From Pseudoscleropodium purum (taxonomy: Eukaryota; Streptophyta; Bryopsida; Hypnales; Brachytheciaceae), in assembly GCA_963969395.1 (NCBI GenBank), contig OZ017801.1:1800501-1864500 (forward strand): 64,000 bases of DNA, given 5' to 3'. The notes beneath the pieces are model-generated. The model saw only the letters and a program-made list of their open reading frames with translations, did no database searches and was not told the DNA's origin. Shown one piece after another: positions 1 to 12,420 of the stretch; the first letter of the stretch is position 1, and the number at the start of each line of letters is the position of its first letter. Position numbers and translations under genes: made by a program.

Positions 1-1883
1 GAGGTTACTTGAAGTGGTGTGGGTGTATGTGACATCATTGTCTTTGATATTAGCATGTGTGCAAACTTTTTGTAAGGTAAAGGGTGAAGTGTGTGATAGT
101 TGAGAGGATAGATATGTTTGGAAGTAGGATGTTTAGTATGTATGAGAATGAGGTATATGGAACAAAAGACTATCAATGAATATGTGGGTAGGTTGGTAGT
201 GGTCATGTAAGAAATGTAAAATGCAAAAATAGTCCTTCACTAAATTTGGTCAAACATAGGCTTGGAAGTGATGTGTTCAATGTTCAATGAAATGCACATT
301 GTGTAGTTTTAGAGGAGATGGGTATTTCAACTAGGATTGTAGTTGTAGATCAATCCTTGATTGAAGCAAAGATTGTGGTTTCGAGTAGATGGTTGTTGAT
401 CAATGGTTGTAAGAAGATAGAAGGATCTTATTGTGGCAATGTCACAAGAAGCACAACAATGAGCTTCAACAAATAGTTTGTATTGCAAATCGGACTTTGT
501 GAAGATGATTTCTAGCAATATGAGAATCAAAATAGGGACAATTATAGTCAATTCTCGAGATGACTATAGCATTGATTTCTAGCCTAATTGGTATGGTGGG
601 TTGAGGAAGGCACCCATTGGCTATGTGATCTTACTCTTAGATAAGACAAAGTAGTACAAAAGCTTTGAAGTGATAAAATTTGACAATGAGGAGTAACTAT
701 TGCTGCATATAGATGAGATCATTTATAATATTTAGTGTAGAAAAGTGTTGGAAGGGTTCTAATTGCTGGAATTATAGGCTCTAGCTAGGAGTTACTTGAT
801 TAAAAAATTCTATGTAGAAGTGGAGAGCTTGAAAATTCTAAGGTAGAGGTACTAGTTCAAGATGCAATCTCTACTTCTTTGCCCAAGTTTGCAATGGCTA
901 TGTCTACTCCTCTTTTTCATGAGCGTCTTCATTGGGACAACTCCCAAAGAAGTCAACTAAGTTGATTTGATGCAATCCCATCTTTTGTTTGTTCTTATCC
1001 TTAAGTTTTTACAACAAGTTAAGGTAGTGTGCTCTTAAAGCGCCCCTTCAAGGGGTGGTGGTCAGCCTTTCTGATGGCTTTGAAAAGCCTAAAAGTATTT
1101 TTCCTTATTTTTCACGTGAAGAAAACTAATGCAAAATCTAAGCAAGTGGTTTCATATTTTTTTAAACATTGATAAATTACTTATGAATGTTCAAAGAATT
1201 TTGCTGCAGGCACCTATTCTTGATCATAGGTCTTGCAAAATCCACATAACTATAGTCTGAAAAATAATATGGATTGGCCAAAACAAGCACTGTAATATGC
1301 AAAAAGTAGTACACAAGGTTCCAAAATGCGATCATTACTAAACTTAAACAAACCCTAGATTCTTAGCTATTGTAAGAAAACAATTAGACAATCAATTTTC
1401 ATTTTGAAAAATTAAGTGAATACATGTACCTTGACTGTAAAATGGACCCACCCTAGCTTTTATTCCATCTATTGGCAATGTATGAACTAATATCTAGCAA
1501 ATTTTATATTATACTTACATTACCCACAATCCATTTTAAAGCTTCTTGTAGGAAGTGTTTGAAGAAAAGGGTTGCAAATTTAGCAAATTCATTGCGGAGT
1601 TTGTGAAGCTTGGTTTCACAAGGTTTGTTTCTTAAAGAGCCCACTATTTTGAATTTGTATTTTGACTTAGCTATAGTTTGAACCATACTAGCCCTAGTTC
1701 TTCATACACAACATGTATTTTTGTGGAAGTGCAAATTAGCAATCCCAAACCTTGTTGAAGTTGTTTTTAAAATTTCCTCTTGTAATTCAATATTTTGTAA
1801 ATCAAAATTTTTGGCAAGCCATTTGTGATCTTGTAAAACTCATCATACATAATGGTTTTGCTTTAGTTTAGAGGTTGGACTTC
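1..1883. other. AT-rich spacer, no gene supported
   Basis: No ORF here has recognisable homology, and the short ORFs are what AT-rich sequence gives by chance. Two tracts, about 420-895 on the plus strand and about 2260-1510 on the minus strand (the latter split by the element at 1892-2183), can be read for 140-150 codons with stops but no indels. Their stop density of about one per 18-21 codons is too close to random for this base composition to call them genes. Confidence 0.5.
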
Positions 1884-1891
1884 TAGCCAAG

Positions 1892-2183
1892 CAGGGTTGA
1901 CAAATGTTAACGTCCGCCCCATAATAGCGTCCGTTTTCCGGATGTCCGGACGCTGGCGGACGCAGCGTCCCGACCGCCGTCGGAAAGCGGACGGACGGGG
2001 CGGATGGCCTGAGGCGGACGCCCAGATCGTGCGGACCAGATCAGTCCGCGCGTCGATCGGACGACCGTAATCGAGCGGATGGACGGGCGGATGGGGGACA
2101 GGCGGACGCTGCGTCCGCCAGGACGCGAATGTCAGTGGACGCTGTGGACACAACGTCCGCGTCCGGACGTCCTGTCAACCCTG
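1892..2183. mobile_element. hAT-type MITE, GC-rich, 292 bp
   Basis: The element begins CAGGGTTGACA (1892-1902) and ends with the exact reverse complement TGTCAACCCTG (2173-2183). It is flanked by a perfect 8-bp direct repeat, TAGCCAAG (1884-1891 and 2184-2191). An 8-bp target duplication and a terminal repeat starting CAGGG are the signature of hAT-superfamily insertions (established knowledge). The interior is very GC-rich in an AT-rich setting and holds at least ten copies of CGGACG or its complement CGTCCG. No transposase is encoded; the 96-aa minus-strand ORF across it is a composition artefact. The perfect duplication suggests a fairly recent insertion. Confidence 0.85.
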
Positions 2184-2191
2184 TAGCCAAG

Positions 2192-5100
2192 CCACCTCAA
2201 AATATCCCTACTTTACTTGTATTTTGAATACCATCCTCATTTTTTTCATGAGCCAATTTTGATGCTTGAAATCCACCTTCTTACTTTGTTGTTGACTTAT
2301 TCATTATACTTGTTTGATGTAAGGTTTAAGGTTAGTAAATTTCTAGAGGCTTTGGATCTTCATTTGCATCTTAGTGTAATGGAATAAATTTTGGTTGTAC
2401 TACTAACATCAATTTCATCACATTGGCACCAAAATTGTGACCTTGATTGTTCAATGCTCTCTAAGCTAAACCTTGTAAAGATTACAATCAGTTTCGAGAT
2501 CATACTCAATCATCTGTGCATGTGCTAATATAAGGGCTTTTAATTTTTTTTCTTATGGTTTTTTGTGGACATGCACATGCAGGGGCTTTTATTGGGTTAG
2601 GATACTTGGTGATGTATTTAGCAAGTAAGTTGAGAGTGTTCAACCATGTGTGCACTCATGGAAGTTAAAGGACTTTGATTCTTGAATGATGGTGATTTTA
2701 GAAGCTGATTAGATTTAATAGTCAAACTTCTGTCATTTAAATATTAAAAAGAGTATTTTAAGTATTGAAGCACTTAGAATTTTAGATGAGTATTGATATG
2801 TCTTTGATTTGCATTTTTTTGAAACAAGATTCCTATCTTTGTACTTTTGCTACCACCTACACTTCCTCAACTTGTTTGATGCATGAAGACTGTAAGTGAA
2901 TTCAAATATCCTTGATTTTCATGTAGAGCATATTAAGTATATTAGTTGTTCCAATTGTAGAAATGTCCGGGGGGGGGGGGGGGGGGGGGGCACTCCATTT
3001 TGGAATGTTTCATTCATAAACAATAGCCTTTCTTTTTTATGCTAACCATGTTTGGGTATCTACACCATTGCTTTTTTTTTTGGTAGTATGCTTTTGAATC
3101 CTATAAAGAGCATTGGCTTGGTTTCTAAGTACCATCCTCATTTTTTTTAAACTCTCATACAAGTTTTGGAACTTCAAGTGTCATCAATTTTTCCAAATAT
3201 TTTGTATCTTTTTACTTCTTGACTACTACTGGAAGATTTAAATCAACATTACGAGTGTCAAGTTTTCATATTTTTAGTAAACTAAACCCATTATTGTATC
3301 CATTAGTTTTCAACACCTAAACCCCTCATCTTCGATGTCTAGGAACCATACTTTATTTTTTTGCATATAGTACTTGTAATCTAGAAATCCATGTAAGGTA
3401 GTGATTTTTTTCATAGCAAATTTTGAAGTATTTGGTGTAGTCATTTGGAGAAACAAAAATTATATCATCCCTAAACCCTCAAGTTGCCCTCACCAAAGGA
3501 ACTAACTAGTGGCCCCTAAACCTACTAACCTATGATTTTAGTGAATTGACATTTTGTAGAAAGGCAGATTTGCTGGGATAATGTAAAGATTTGGAAGCGA
3601 CATAGACTTCTGCAAAGGAATTCTGGGATTTTGAAGGTTTTGCTATTGTATATGTGCTGCTTTTTCTTTCCATGAATAAATTTAAAATTGCATCTTCTCA
3701 CTTCCTAATTTGTGCGCTTGGATGCTAGCTTACTAAACCCTGAATTTTTGTTAACTGCAGTGCTGGAGCGTGCAGCACCCAAGTTTGTGAGACTCAAAAT
3801 TCTGAAATCTTATGCACCAATTTGCAATGTTGTTGTTTTCACTCTTGTTAGCATGGTGTTTCTCTTCTGTGGAGGCTTGCATGTTGGGTGCTGAACTTCA
3901 TACCTTCCTAGTGACTAATTGTTTGACTATTATTTGTTGCAGATGTGTAGTAATCTTTTTCCTTTGATTTGTGCCTCCACTAGCTCCTGATTTGCAAGTC
4001 ATAGTGATTTTTCTGGGGTTTACATTATCATGGAGTTGATGGGATCAGCCAGTGAAGTTGTCCTTAATCACGCCTTACTTTAGTTTGTTGTAGAGTTCAA
4101 TGTTGAGTCCCATTGTGAGTGGATTTGTTTTGAGTGTTGACACGTGAACAAAATAATGTGCACTGCCTACTTTAGCAGTTATATCAAAGTGCAGCCATGT
4201 TGTTGCAAGTTTGGCAGTTCAATATGCACATTGCACCTTGCATCTTTCGACTTCAAGGTTCCTGCAGTGGAGATGTCAACGTGGAGAAAGACCAAGTTTG
4301 TGTTGCAAATTTTTATAACACAAAGCATGGACATCTTCATGAAGTCTTAGAGATTAGATCTGGGTAAAATCTATACTGCAATGAAGTAATGCTGGCCTTA
4401 AAATCCATGCTTAAACCTCTAAGTGGTTTCATTCTTCATTTTAATTTCATATTTTTCATTATTTCTTATTGTGTTGGTGATTTATGGATTGTGCAAGTTA
4501 CATTACATGTTTCGTTTTCACCATGACTATTTTCCTAGGTTGCCATTTTTTTTAGTGTTCTTGAATGTCTAACATCTTTGTATCATATTGCAGATACTTT
4601 AGCTATTCCATTTTCATATTGAAACATTGGACTTTTCTGTTTGCAGCCTTCAATTTTTGATGCCTTTGTAAATGTTATGCATTCATTTGTGTTTATAAAC
4701 ACATGCATTGTATTTTTTTCCATTGTTTTTAGTTGAAACTCTGCACTGATGGTGTTGCATATGTATTGTTTCTATATGGTGATAAGTCTTTGTGAATCAT
4801 AGTAATTAAAATTTGAATCCACTTAGAGTTTGATGTTGGATTATGTTTGAACTCCATTGGTGTTTGAAAGTAATTATGTTAAAATTTAGTTGGTGATTGA
4901 AAGTGGTTTTCTTTTAATCCAATTGCTATTTGAAAGTAGTATGTATTTGACTACAGTTTCCAAATGTACCCTTTCTTGTTTAGGATGTAGTCTCATGATT
5001 TGTAAGGAACACATCTAGTACAAAAAAAATCCATTGTGATCTTATCAAGTACTTGTAAGAAACATGTAGAATTTTTGTATTTTTAATGAATGTAGGATAT

Positions 5101-6049
5101 CCAAAATTAGTACAATTTTTTTTAAAATAAATGATAAGATACATGAAATAAGACAAATTTAGAAATTTAGGTGAAGATAGCCCTATAAAAATTCAAAAAA
5201 TACACCAACATTGCCCCCCTAGAATAGGAGCTTAAACACATGTGATCATAGAACATTTTGTAAAGGGCACCATAAAAGGTTGATACATTTGATTATATAG
5301 AGATCAATTTTTTGGATTCAAAACTTTTTTTATATTCGGATTATTGAAAAATAGTCGATGATCATTGTTCAAATTTGAAATAAAATTCTTTTGTAATGTA
5401 GATTTCAAGATGTATAGAATCTCAAAAAATTTGGAGATAATCTTCAAGTCATTGAGACTTTATCAAGAGCTTATTATTCCTTCAGAGTTGCAATCTAAAT
5501 CTCCAATATTGCCTCTATAATATTCTTCTTTGCTTGAATATCCTACTACTATAAAATGTGGTGGATGTGACAAAACTTTTGGTACATTAAATGCATTACA
5601 ATCAACATGGATCAAGGCTATTTTGAATCAATTCAAACAAGATGATTATAAATACATTCTTTTATGGACTTATCCACTAACACCAAATTGAAGTATGCAG
5701 TTGAGCTTAGGCAATTATTTATTGAAATTTTTGAGTATTTGGCATCTAAAATAGCAATTGGGCATTTCTATATGATTACAAAAGTATCTGACTTGCCAAA
5801 AACAAGGTTATTTGAGATTCAAAGAATTTTCTTTACCAAGATGTCACAATTAACTAATAACTACTTTTGAACTTTTAAAAGTCTTGAATTAATAATGGTC
5901 ATCAAGAGAAAAAAAATTGACCATTAAGAGATCTATATAAAACATTTGGAGATAAATACAAAACATTTGGAGGTCTATACTATAAATATTGAGAGATTTT
6001 TACAAACATCATAAAATCCCCTAATATTGTCATCAGGAGATCCCATGAT
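2192..6049. other. AT-rich spacer, no gene seen
   Basis: Only short unrelated ORFs of up to about 70 residues and homopolymer runs are present, the most notable being the G-tract at 2969-2990. I see no RNA gene, no conserved protein motif and no clear element boundary. Confidence 0.5.
2969..2990 (+). repeat. 22-bp poly-G tract followed by CACT
   Basis: An uninterrupted run of 22 G is followed directly by CACTCC. Similar G-tracts followed by CACT occur at 50519-50526 (plus strand) and 57592-57604 (minus strand). Exact length is unreliable in raw sequence. I see no longer shared sequence around the three sites. Confidence 0.85.
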
Positions 6050-6263
6050 CACTAGAAAGAACTTGTGTTTTTTCGATTTCTTGCATCTAAGTTGGCGGAT
6101 TTTTTTGGACATCTAATGTAACAAGTTGTGTTTTTATGTCAACAATTACATCCACTATAACGTTTTCATATTACGGTGGACGTAATTGTTGATATAAAAA
6201 CATGGCATGTTACATTAGATGTCTAGAAAAATCTGTCAATTTAGATATAGGTTTCTTCTAGTG
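6050..6263. mobile_element. CACTA-like MITE / hairpin, 214 bp
   Basis: The sequence is almost entirely one imperfect inverted repeat. The left arm starts CACTAGAA at 6050 and the right arm ends CTTCTAGTG at 6263; the arms stay similar through the stretch reading ACATCTAATGTAACA (left) and its complement on the right. The bases outside both ends are GAT (6047-6049 and 6264-6266), a 3-bp target duplication. CACTA-type termini with 3-bp duplications are typical of CMC/EnSpm elements (established knowledge). There is no coding capacity. Transcription would give a long stem-loop, so it could feed small RNAs (inference). Confidence 0.7.
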
Positions 6264-6266
6264 GAT

Positions 6267-9110
6267 GTATTGTCCAAAATTCATTGAATAGTCCAAAAGT
6301 AGTCAAATGTGGCATCAATGCATGTTCATGACTTGCAATATGATTGTTGTTTCACATCCATGGCTTGCATTTGTGCAACCAAAAATGGGTGTAGTATTGT
6401 AGTATGTAGTCTAGGTTTTGTCTAGTTTACCAAAAACCTAGGACTAAGTATAGGGGTTCCAAATTTCTAGGGGAATGGTCAAATTGTTTATTGTTCTATG
6501 GCTAAAGTCACATGTATATTAGATTTAGGGAAATATGTATATATGTATATGTATAAGTTGTTTAGTTTGTAAAGTTAGGTTTTTCACTATTATTCCCAGG
6601 GATTTAAATTTTGTTGACAGTCCTTTACAGATGTATGCAGACACAATAAATGATGTCACAATCCTATATAGTGTCCTAAAGGTGGGCAATGAGTCTAGGC
6701 AATAAGTCAAATTGGGCAATTTGTCTTATGTAATGCATGCACTAAACCTAATCATACAAGATAATACTTTTGAAAATAATACACGTAATTCTTTAATTAA
6801 ACCTTTTTATATTTACGACAATTGATCCAGTAAGTGCTCGCCATGAACAAATCCTAATGCAAAATGTCTATGTCTGTTTGTGTAGGGCAATTTGTCCAGT
6901 TAATACAAAGAATGGAAGTTTAGGTATTTTACCAAAGTTTTGTCTTTTCCTTAAGCTTTTCTACAACTTTTAGGGCAATAAGTCAATTGGCAATTTGTCC
7001 AAACCACATGGATTGCAGACCCTATAACCGCATGGTGCACTCTATCACAGTGCTACCTCCTCTCCATAGTCCCAAACCCTAATTTCCTCTAACAGGCTGC
7101 AACTTCAAAGCTAGTGACTTGCACCTTTCGATTAAGGTTCTGATTTTGAAAGTTTTGGTCAATTTTTCAGATTTACTTGAATGTTTTCTTTTTACTTTGC
7201 ATATGGACATTTAATCCACTCTTCAGACATACCCATTGAGATTCATGGCGGTAATTGAATTCTTAATTTTGTCGAAGCCTGTGCATCTACAGATTGCTAC
7301 AGCATCTCTTCCAATCAAAATTTTGATGCAATTTTTGAAATTTATGTTGAATTCTTGCTTCCTCGATCAATGTAATACACCCATTTTCATCAGCAATCTA
7401 AATGATTTGAAATTTTGAGAAATTTGATGCCGTAAGGAACCAGCTTGGCACCGAACCCCTAATTTCCACACCGATTTCTTTAATCGACTCTAGGCTCCTG
7501 ATCACTTCCTCCTCCAAGACTCACATGTACGTTCCAATTTTGAACTGATTTCCGCAATTGTTGAACAACTCCATTATGCTGCAGCTTGACTGATTCTCCT
7601 GTCTTCTAGGGTTGGAATTCTCAACGTTCCTCAGATTCCTCGCGAATTTATAGCTTGTTGGGGTTTCTAGATGATACCAAAGCCAGCGACCTGATGAATA
7701 TCGTAATTGGGATCGAATTTTCACGAAGGTACTGCTCACTATGACCAAATTTCCACCCAAATTCGCACCAATTGTCTCCAATTTCTCATTCTTGTCTTCA
7801 AGACAAGTTCATATCAATCAACACAACTCAAAGGCACTCAAATTGTTGGAATTTCACAAAGAATTGAAATTTTCATTTTCCATCGACTACAAGTTTCTGT
7901 CTACGCCTCCCAAGTCAATTCTTGAAGGATCAATTCAATTTTAGATTTCTCAAACTTGATGATTGCAGACAGGGAATGATCGGATGATCATGCTCAACGA
8001 ATTACATGAATCGGATCAAAAATTTTGAAATTTTGAATCTTCTGTTATGTCTTCTCGTTGTTCTACGCCCCTACTCCACAATTAGAACATTCAAGAATTC
8101 CAACACTAGCACTCCATTTCACAAATCAACGTTTCAATTTCGATTTCATCTCTTGTCCTCGCACTTCTCTAACTTCCACAAAGGATTTGTGAATCAGATT
8201 TCCCAAATCAATCAGGATTACCATAGCCCAAATTTTTACAGTATGCAAATCCATAAATTTTGAAAATGATACAATCAACAGTACAACACACTCACAAGGA
8301 AATAATCTCCTATTTTCAAACATATAAATTATACAAGACAAGTATTAAAACTCAAATATATATTAAGAATACTTACATGGATCATATAATGAATGCCAAT
8401 TTTTTTATTGTTTTTAATATCTATTTATAGTTTTCTTGGCACCCCCTCCCAAAGGGTGTGTCTTTCTAATTTTTATTTTTACTATTTTCAATTTTTACTT
8501 TTAATTAATTAATTAATTAAATCCTATTCATACTATAACATATAAATTAACTTTATTTTTAAAGTTTTTTCTACTTTTATCTAATAAGGGGCCCCTAATG
8601 GCTCCTAATAATCTAAATTTGCTATTTTAAATTTAAAATCTTGTCTACATAGTGCAATATTTTATATCATGGATGAAGATGTTGTTTTAGAAAACATCAT
8701 CATTCTTTATGAAGCACTTTTACAATGTTCTATTCAAAGATTTTATACAACTGTTTGGACTATTTATTAGTTTAATCAATATATGATTTGATAGTAAGTC
8801 GTGCAAGAATTTAAGATTTTATAGTTGTGGTAAAAAAAGATTAAATATATTACTTTATGTTGCAGTCCTTGGCATAGAAAAGACACATTGATTATTACAA
8901 CGAGGTAGTATGGAGCCACTCTTACATTACATTAAAAGAGACTTTTCCAAATTTTCCTATGTTTTTCGAGATGTTTTTCCAACATTGTAATGGATTCAAT
9001 GGAACATCAAGTCCCTCAAGGCAAATTGAAACATCCATATTTGAAGTCATAACAAGTAAAGAAAAAGTTCTTTCAATAGTTTGAAGGTGGTATAATAGGT
9101 TCACATTTGG
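6267..9110. other. AT-rich spacer, no gene seen
   Basis: Short overlapping ORFs on both strands between 7.2 and 8.3 kb have no recognisable motif. A (TTAA)5 microsatellite lies at 8501-8520. Nothing else could be supported. Confidence 0.5.
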
Positions 9111-9114
9111 CAAT

Positions 9115-10240
9115 GGATGATCATCATGATGTACCTACTAGAATTCAAATTGATGATCCTACAAAAGGTTAAAAATTTGCATCCTTAGATGAATTGTTTG
9201 TTGTTATAAATGAACATCAAATTATTGCTCACTAGTGGACTAGTTCTACAACTAATGAAGAACATATAGACTTTGCCAAAAGAATTGAAGTTGCAATATT
9301 CCATGCAAATATGAAATATTAATCCTATTATGTATTTGGGTAAATCTTGTGATAATTGTCAATGGTTTTGAGAAGCATTTCCACAAAGTTGTGTTTTATT
9401 AGATAATTTTCATTTGGTTACTCAACATCGAGATAATTCAAATGCAACTAACAAATCTCAACATTCTTTATTCATAAATAATTTGCCCAAGATCATCACT
9501 GGATATGGAAATCAAGTGTAAGAAGGTTCTATCATTTATGCAGAACTTTCAACTTTTACTGAAAATTTTCAAAAATTTGAATCACATTTATTAGCATCCA
9601 AATGTACTATTGGAGAGCCATTGATAAGATGTCATGAGACACAGAAAAAAAACTACTTCACAAAGTGTTTGGATCCTCCTACTAACTTTCCACATAAGAT
9701 ATTGAATCACTTTTTTAGACATTTATTATGGCATGGCTCTTTACAAAATGAAAACTTCTAGCAACATATTCAAGTTTCATTTCCAGAGTCATGTGGTATT
9801 TCATTTGGTGATACACTCACTATTGCATTAGTATGTGGATAAAATTTTCTTGGAAAAGTACAATTCAATAATAAATGGGTGTATTTACCTATATCAACAA
9901 TGCACATTATTTTGATACAAGACTTAGCCCTATATTCTAGGTCTAATTAGTCTTCTTCAAATGGAGTGTGTATCGTGTTCTTCTTGTTGCCATTATCATT
10001 ATAAGATTGTAATAATGAGTTCGGCATCACCGATTCCTATTTCAATTCACTGCCAACATTGTCACATGTTTTGTCTAACCAAAAAGCAAATTTTAGTATT
10101 GGTTTTACATCATTGGTTGATTATGCTGTTTGGAATCAAAGGACAAGATGCATTAGATCAAATTGCAACATTGCATTTTAGTATTTGGAATAGATTGAGA
10201 CCACACATCTTCACATGTTAAAGAGAGATACACTAGGATA
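9115..10240 (+). pseudogene. decayed coding tract, family not recognised
   Basis: Two plus-strand frames (9115-9320, then about 9315-10240) read as protein-like sequence rich in charged and aromatic residues. From 9372 to 10176 one frame runs for 268 codons with only five stops (9519, 9759, 9840, 9948, 10002), clearly fewer than about 20 expected by chance at this base composition, and with no frameshift. The stops are TAA or TAG. I do not recognise the family; a decayed transposon protein is the likeliest source because the surroundings are repeat-rich. No start, splice sites or termini could be defined. Confidence 0.3.
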
Positions 10241-11269
10241 GGAGATTACAAACCATTATGAATGAGAATGTAGCAAATAGACGAACAATGAAGGGGAGCA
10301 CATTTTATAGTACCATCAATTGTTCATATGTTAGACCCATTGTGGGATATATTCTTTTGAATATTCTAAAGGTGGCACACACTATCTCCATTTTTAGTAT
10401 TATATGGAGCACTACTAAATATTACTAAACGCAAAACAAAACAATAAATCTTAAGCTATAAAAACAAAAAATGTGATCTCAATGCTAGAGTGTTTTGTTG
10501 TAGTGGCATGTTTTGATTGATTTAGGAGAGGCAAATTAAGCCTAATAGTGCTCATTGCTTACTTAGTAGAAATTTTCAATAGGAGAGGTATGTATATACA
10601 TATTGTTAGCATGTTTTTTTCTTTTTGACGACAATATGGTTAAGGAAATGTACAAAGAGATCATAAAGGAACATAACTTGTTTGTTAAGAATTCATGGTC
10701 AAGCGTCTTTATCATGTTATTTGATGACGGATAGCCAGTAGGCTCTGTAGGGATTTGAAGGGGTTAATTGTAAACATGGTATAGCCAAAATAGCCATGTA
10801 TTGACCATTAGGGTGTTAAACTTGTGTTCTTATACTATTTGAGGTGTAAACAAAGATATTTTAGAGCACTATTGGGGTGGTTGTAACCTAGGTCATCTTT
10901 TTGTTCATTCATTTTCTCAAAGTCTTGTATATGTTGTAGTTTTTGAATTGAAAGAAGTTAGAGCATGTAATGTAATGATGGTTGGTTGTTATACCAATCT
11001 TTACTAGTGTTATTCCTCAATTTGTGTGATTTTGCAAGACTAATCCAATTGAGACAAAATAGAAACAACCTTGAGTATTTAGGAAGCTTATTATTTGAAG
11101 AATATGAAGTATTTGCTGATGTTATAGCACTAGAGTAGTTGGAGAGGTTTGGTTTGTTGTATTTGTGTTGATGACATTGGCGATGATGTGTGGAAGCGCT
11201 AGCAAATTCAAATCTTGAAGCTTTGGAATTGAAGGTGCTGATTTGGAGTTGGAAGGTCTTGGAGAGCAT
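10241..11269. other. AT-rich spacer, no gene seen
   Basis: No supported coding region or RNA gene. The minus-strand ORFs of about 100 residues near 11.0-11.4 kb overlap the inverted repeat and have no conserved motif. Confidence 0.45.
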
Positions 11270-12420
11270 GTAGGGTTTCTAAAAAGAACTTTGAGAAAGC
11301 CTTTGACTGTAAAAATCCATATCCAACTTGTTTTGGGCAATTCCAATGAAAAATGAGAAAGATATGGGAGTTTAAGCGAGATAATCAAAACCCATACATG
11401 TACTATTCCAAACATGCAAAAATATAGATTTGGTGTTTCAGTGCCATTTGGGTGATTATTTTAGTGTTAGAAAGATCACTTATAGTTTAAGCTATCCCAA
11501 AACTTCAAAATTGTCAAAAAATGCCAAAATTTGAGAAAGTTATGGTGTTTTGAAATTTTGCCTTGGAGTTTGTTTTTAGAGGTGTTTTTGGTGGTTGTTG
11601 CTGATGTTTTGCAAGCGTTGATAGCTTGGAAAAACAAGAGAGATAAAGACTAGTTGAATTTTAGGAGTTACCAGGATATTTATTAGATATATTATTAAAG
11701 TAATTTATAGAAGTTACATGGATAATTACTGAAGTAATTTTGAAATTATAAGAGTATTTTTTCAAATAATTTTAGAAATTATTGGAATAAATACAAAAGT
11801 TACTCCAATAACTTTCTTGATAACTTTCAAAATTAATCTATTAATTTATTATGGTTATTCTAGGATAGTTATTGGAGTAACTTTTGTATTTAGTCCAATA
11901 ATTTCTAAAATCACCTCAGTAAATATTCTTATAACTTCAAAATTACTTTAGTAATTATTCATGTAACTTCTACAAATTACTTTAGTAATTTATCTAATAA
12001 ATATCCCGGTAACTCCTAAAATTCAACTGGTCTTTATCTCTTCCATTTTTCCAAGCTATCAACGCTTGCAAAACATCAGCAACAACCACCAAAAACACCT
12101 CTAAAAACAAACCCTAAGGCAAAATTTCAAAATGCCATAACTTTCTTAAATTTGGTCATTTTTTGACAATTTTGAAGTTTTGGGATAGCTTAAACTATAA
12201 GTGATCTTTCTATTCTAACACTAAAAAATCACCCAAATGGCCTTGAAACACCAAATCTATATTTTTGCATGTTTGGGACAGCACATGTATAGATTTTGAT
12301 TATCTTGCTCAAACTCGCATATCTTTCTTATTTTTCATTGGAATTGCACGAAACAAGTTGGACATGGATTCTTACAGTCAAGGGCTTCCTCCAAGTTTTT
12401 TTTAGCAATCTTCCATGTTC
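11270..12420. repeat. 1.15-kb inverted repeat, arms about 550 bp
   Basis: The left arm (about 11270-11820) and right arm (about 11870-12420) are reverse complements over their whole length with scattered mismatches, by eye roughly 85-90% identical, separated by about 50 bp. Landmarks include GCATGTTTGG, the stretch GCTATCAACGCTTGCAAAAC and its complement, and TATAGTTTAAGCTATCCCAA and its complement. Near each outer end both arms can encode a similar short peptide ending CPTCF-QFQ or PTCFGQFQ before a stop, so the repeat unit may derive from the end of a coding sequence. It could be a foldback element or an inverted duplication; a transcript would form one long hairpin. Confidence 0.8.

Noticed and set aside
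1863..2153. 96-codon minus-strand ORF in the GC-rich island.
   Set aside because: It overlaps the hAT MITE; its Arg/Pro-rich translation results from the CGGACG repeats.
420..2260. Two protein-like tracts, plus strand about 420-895 and minus strand about 2260-1510 across the hAT insertion.
   Set aside because: Stops occur about every 18-21 codons, close to the roughly one in 14 expected at this base composition, and no homology is recognisable.
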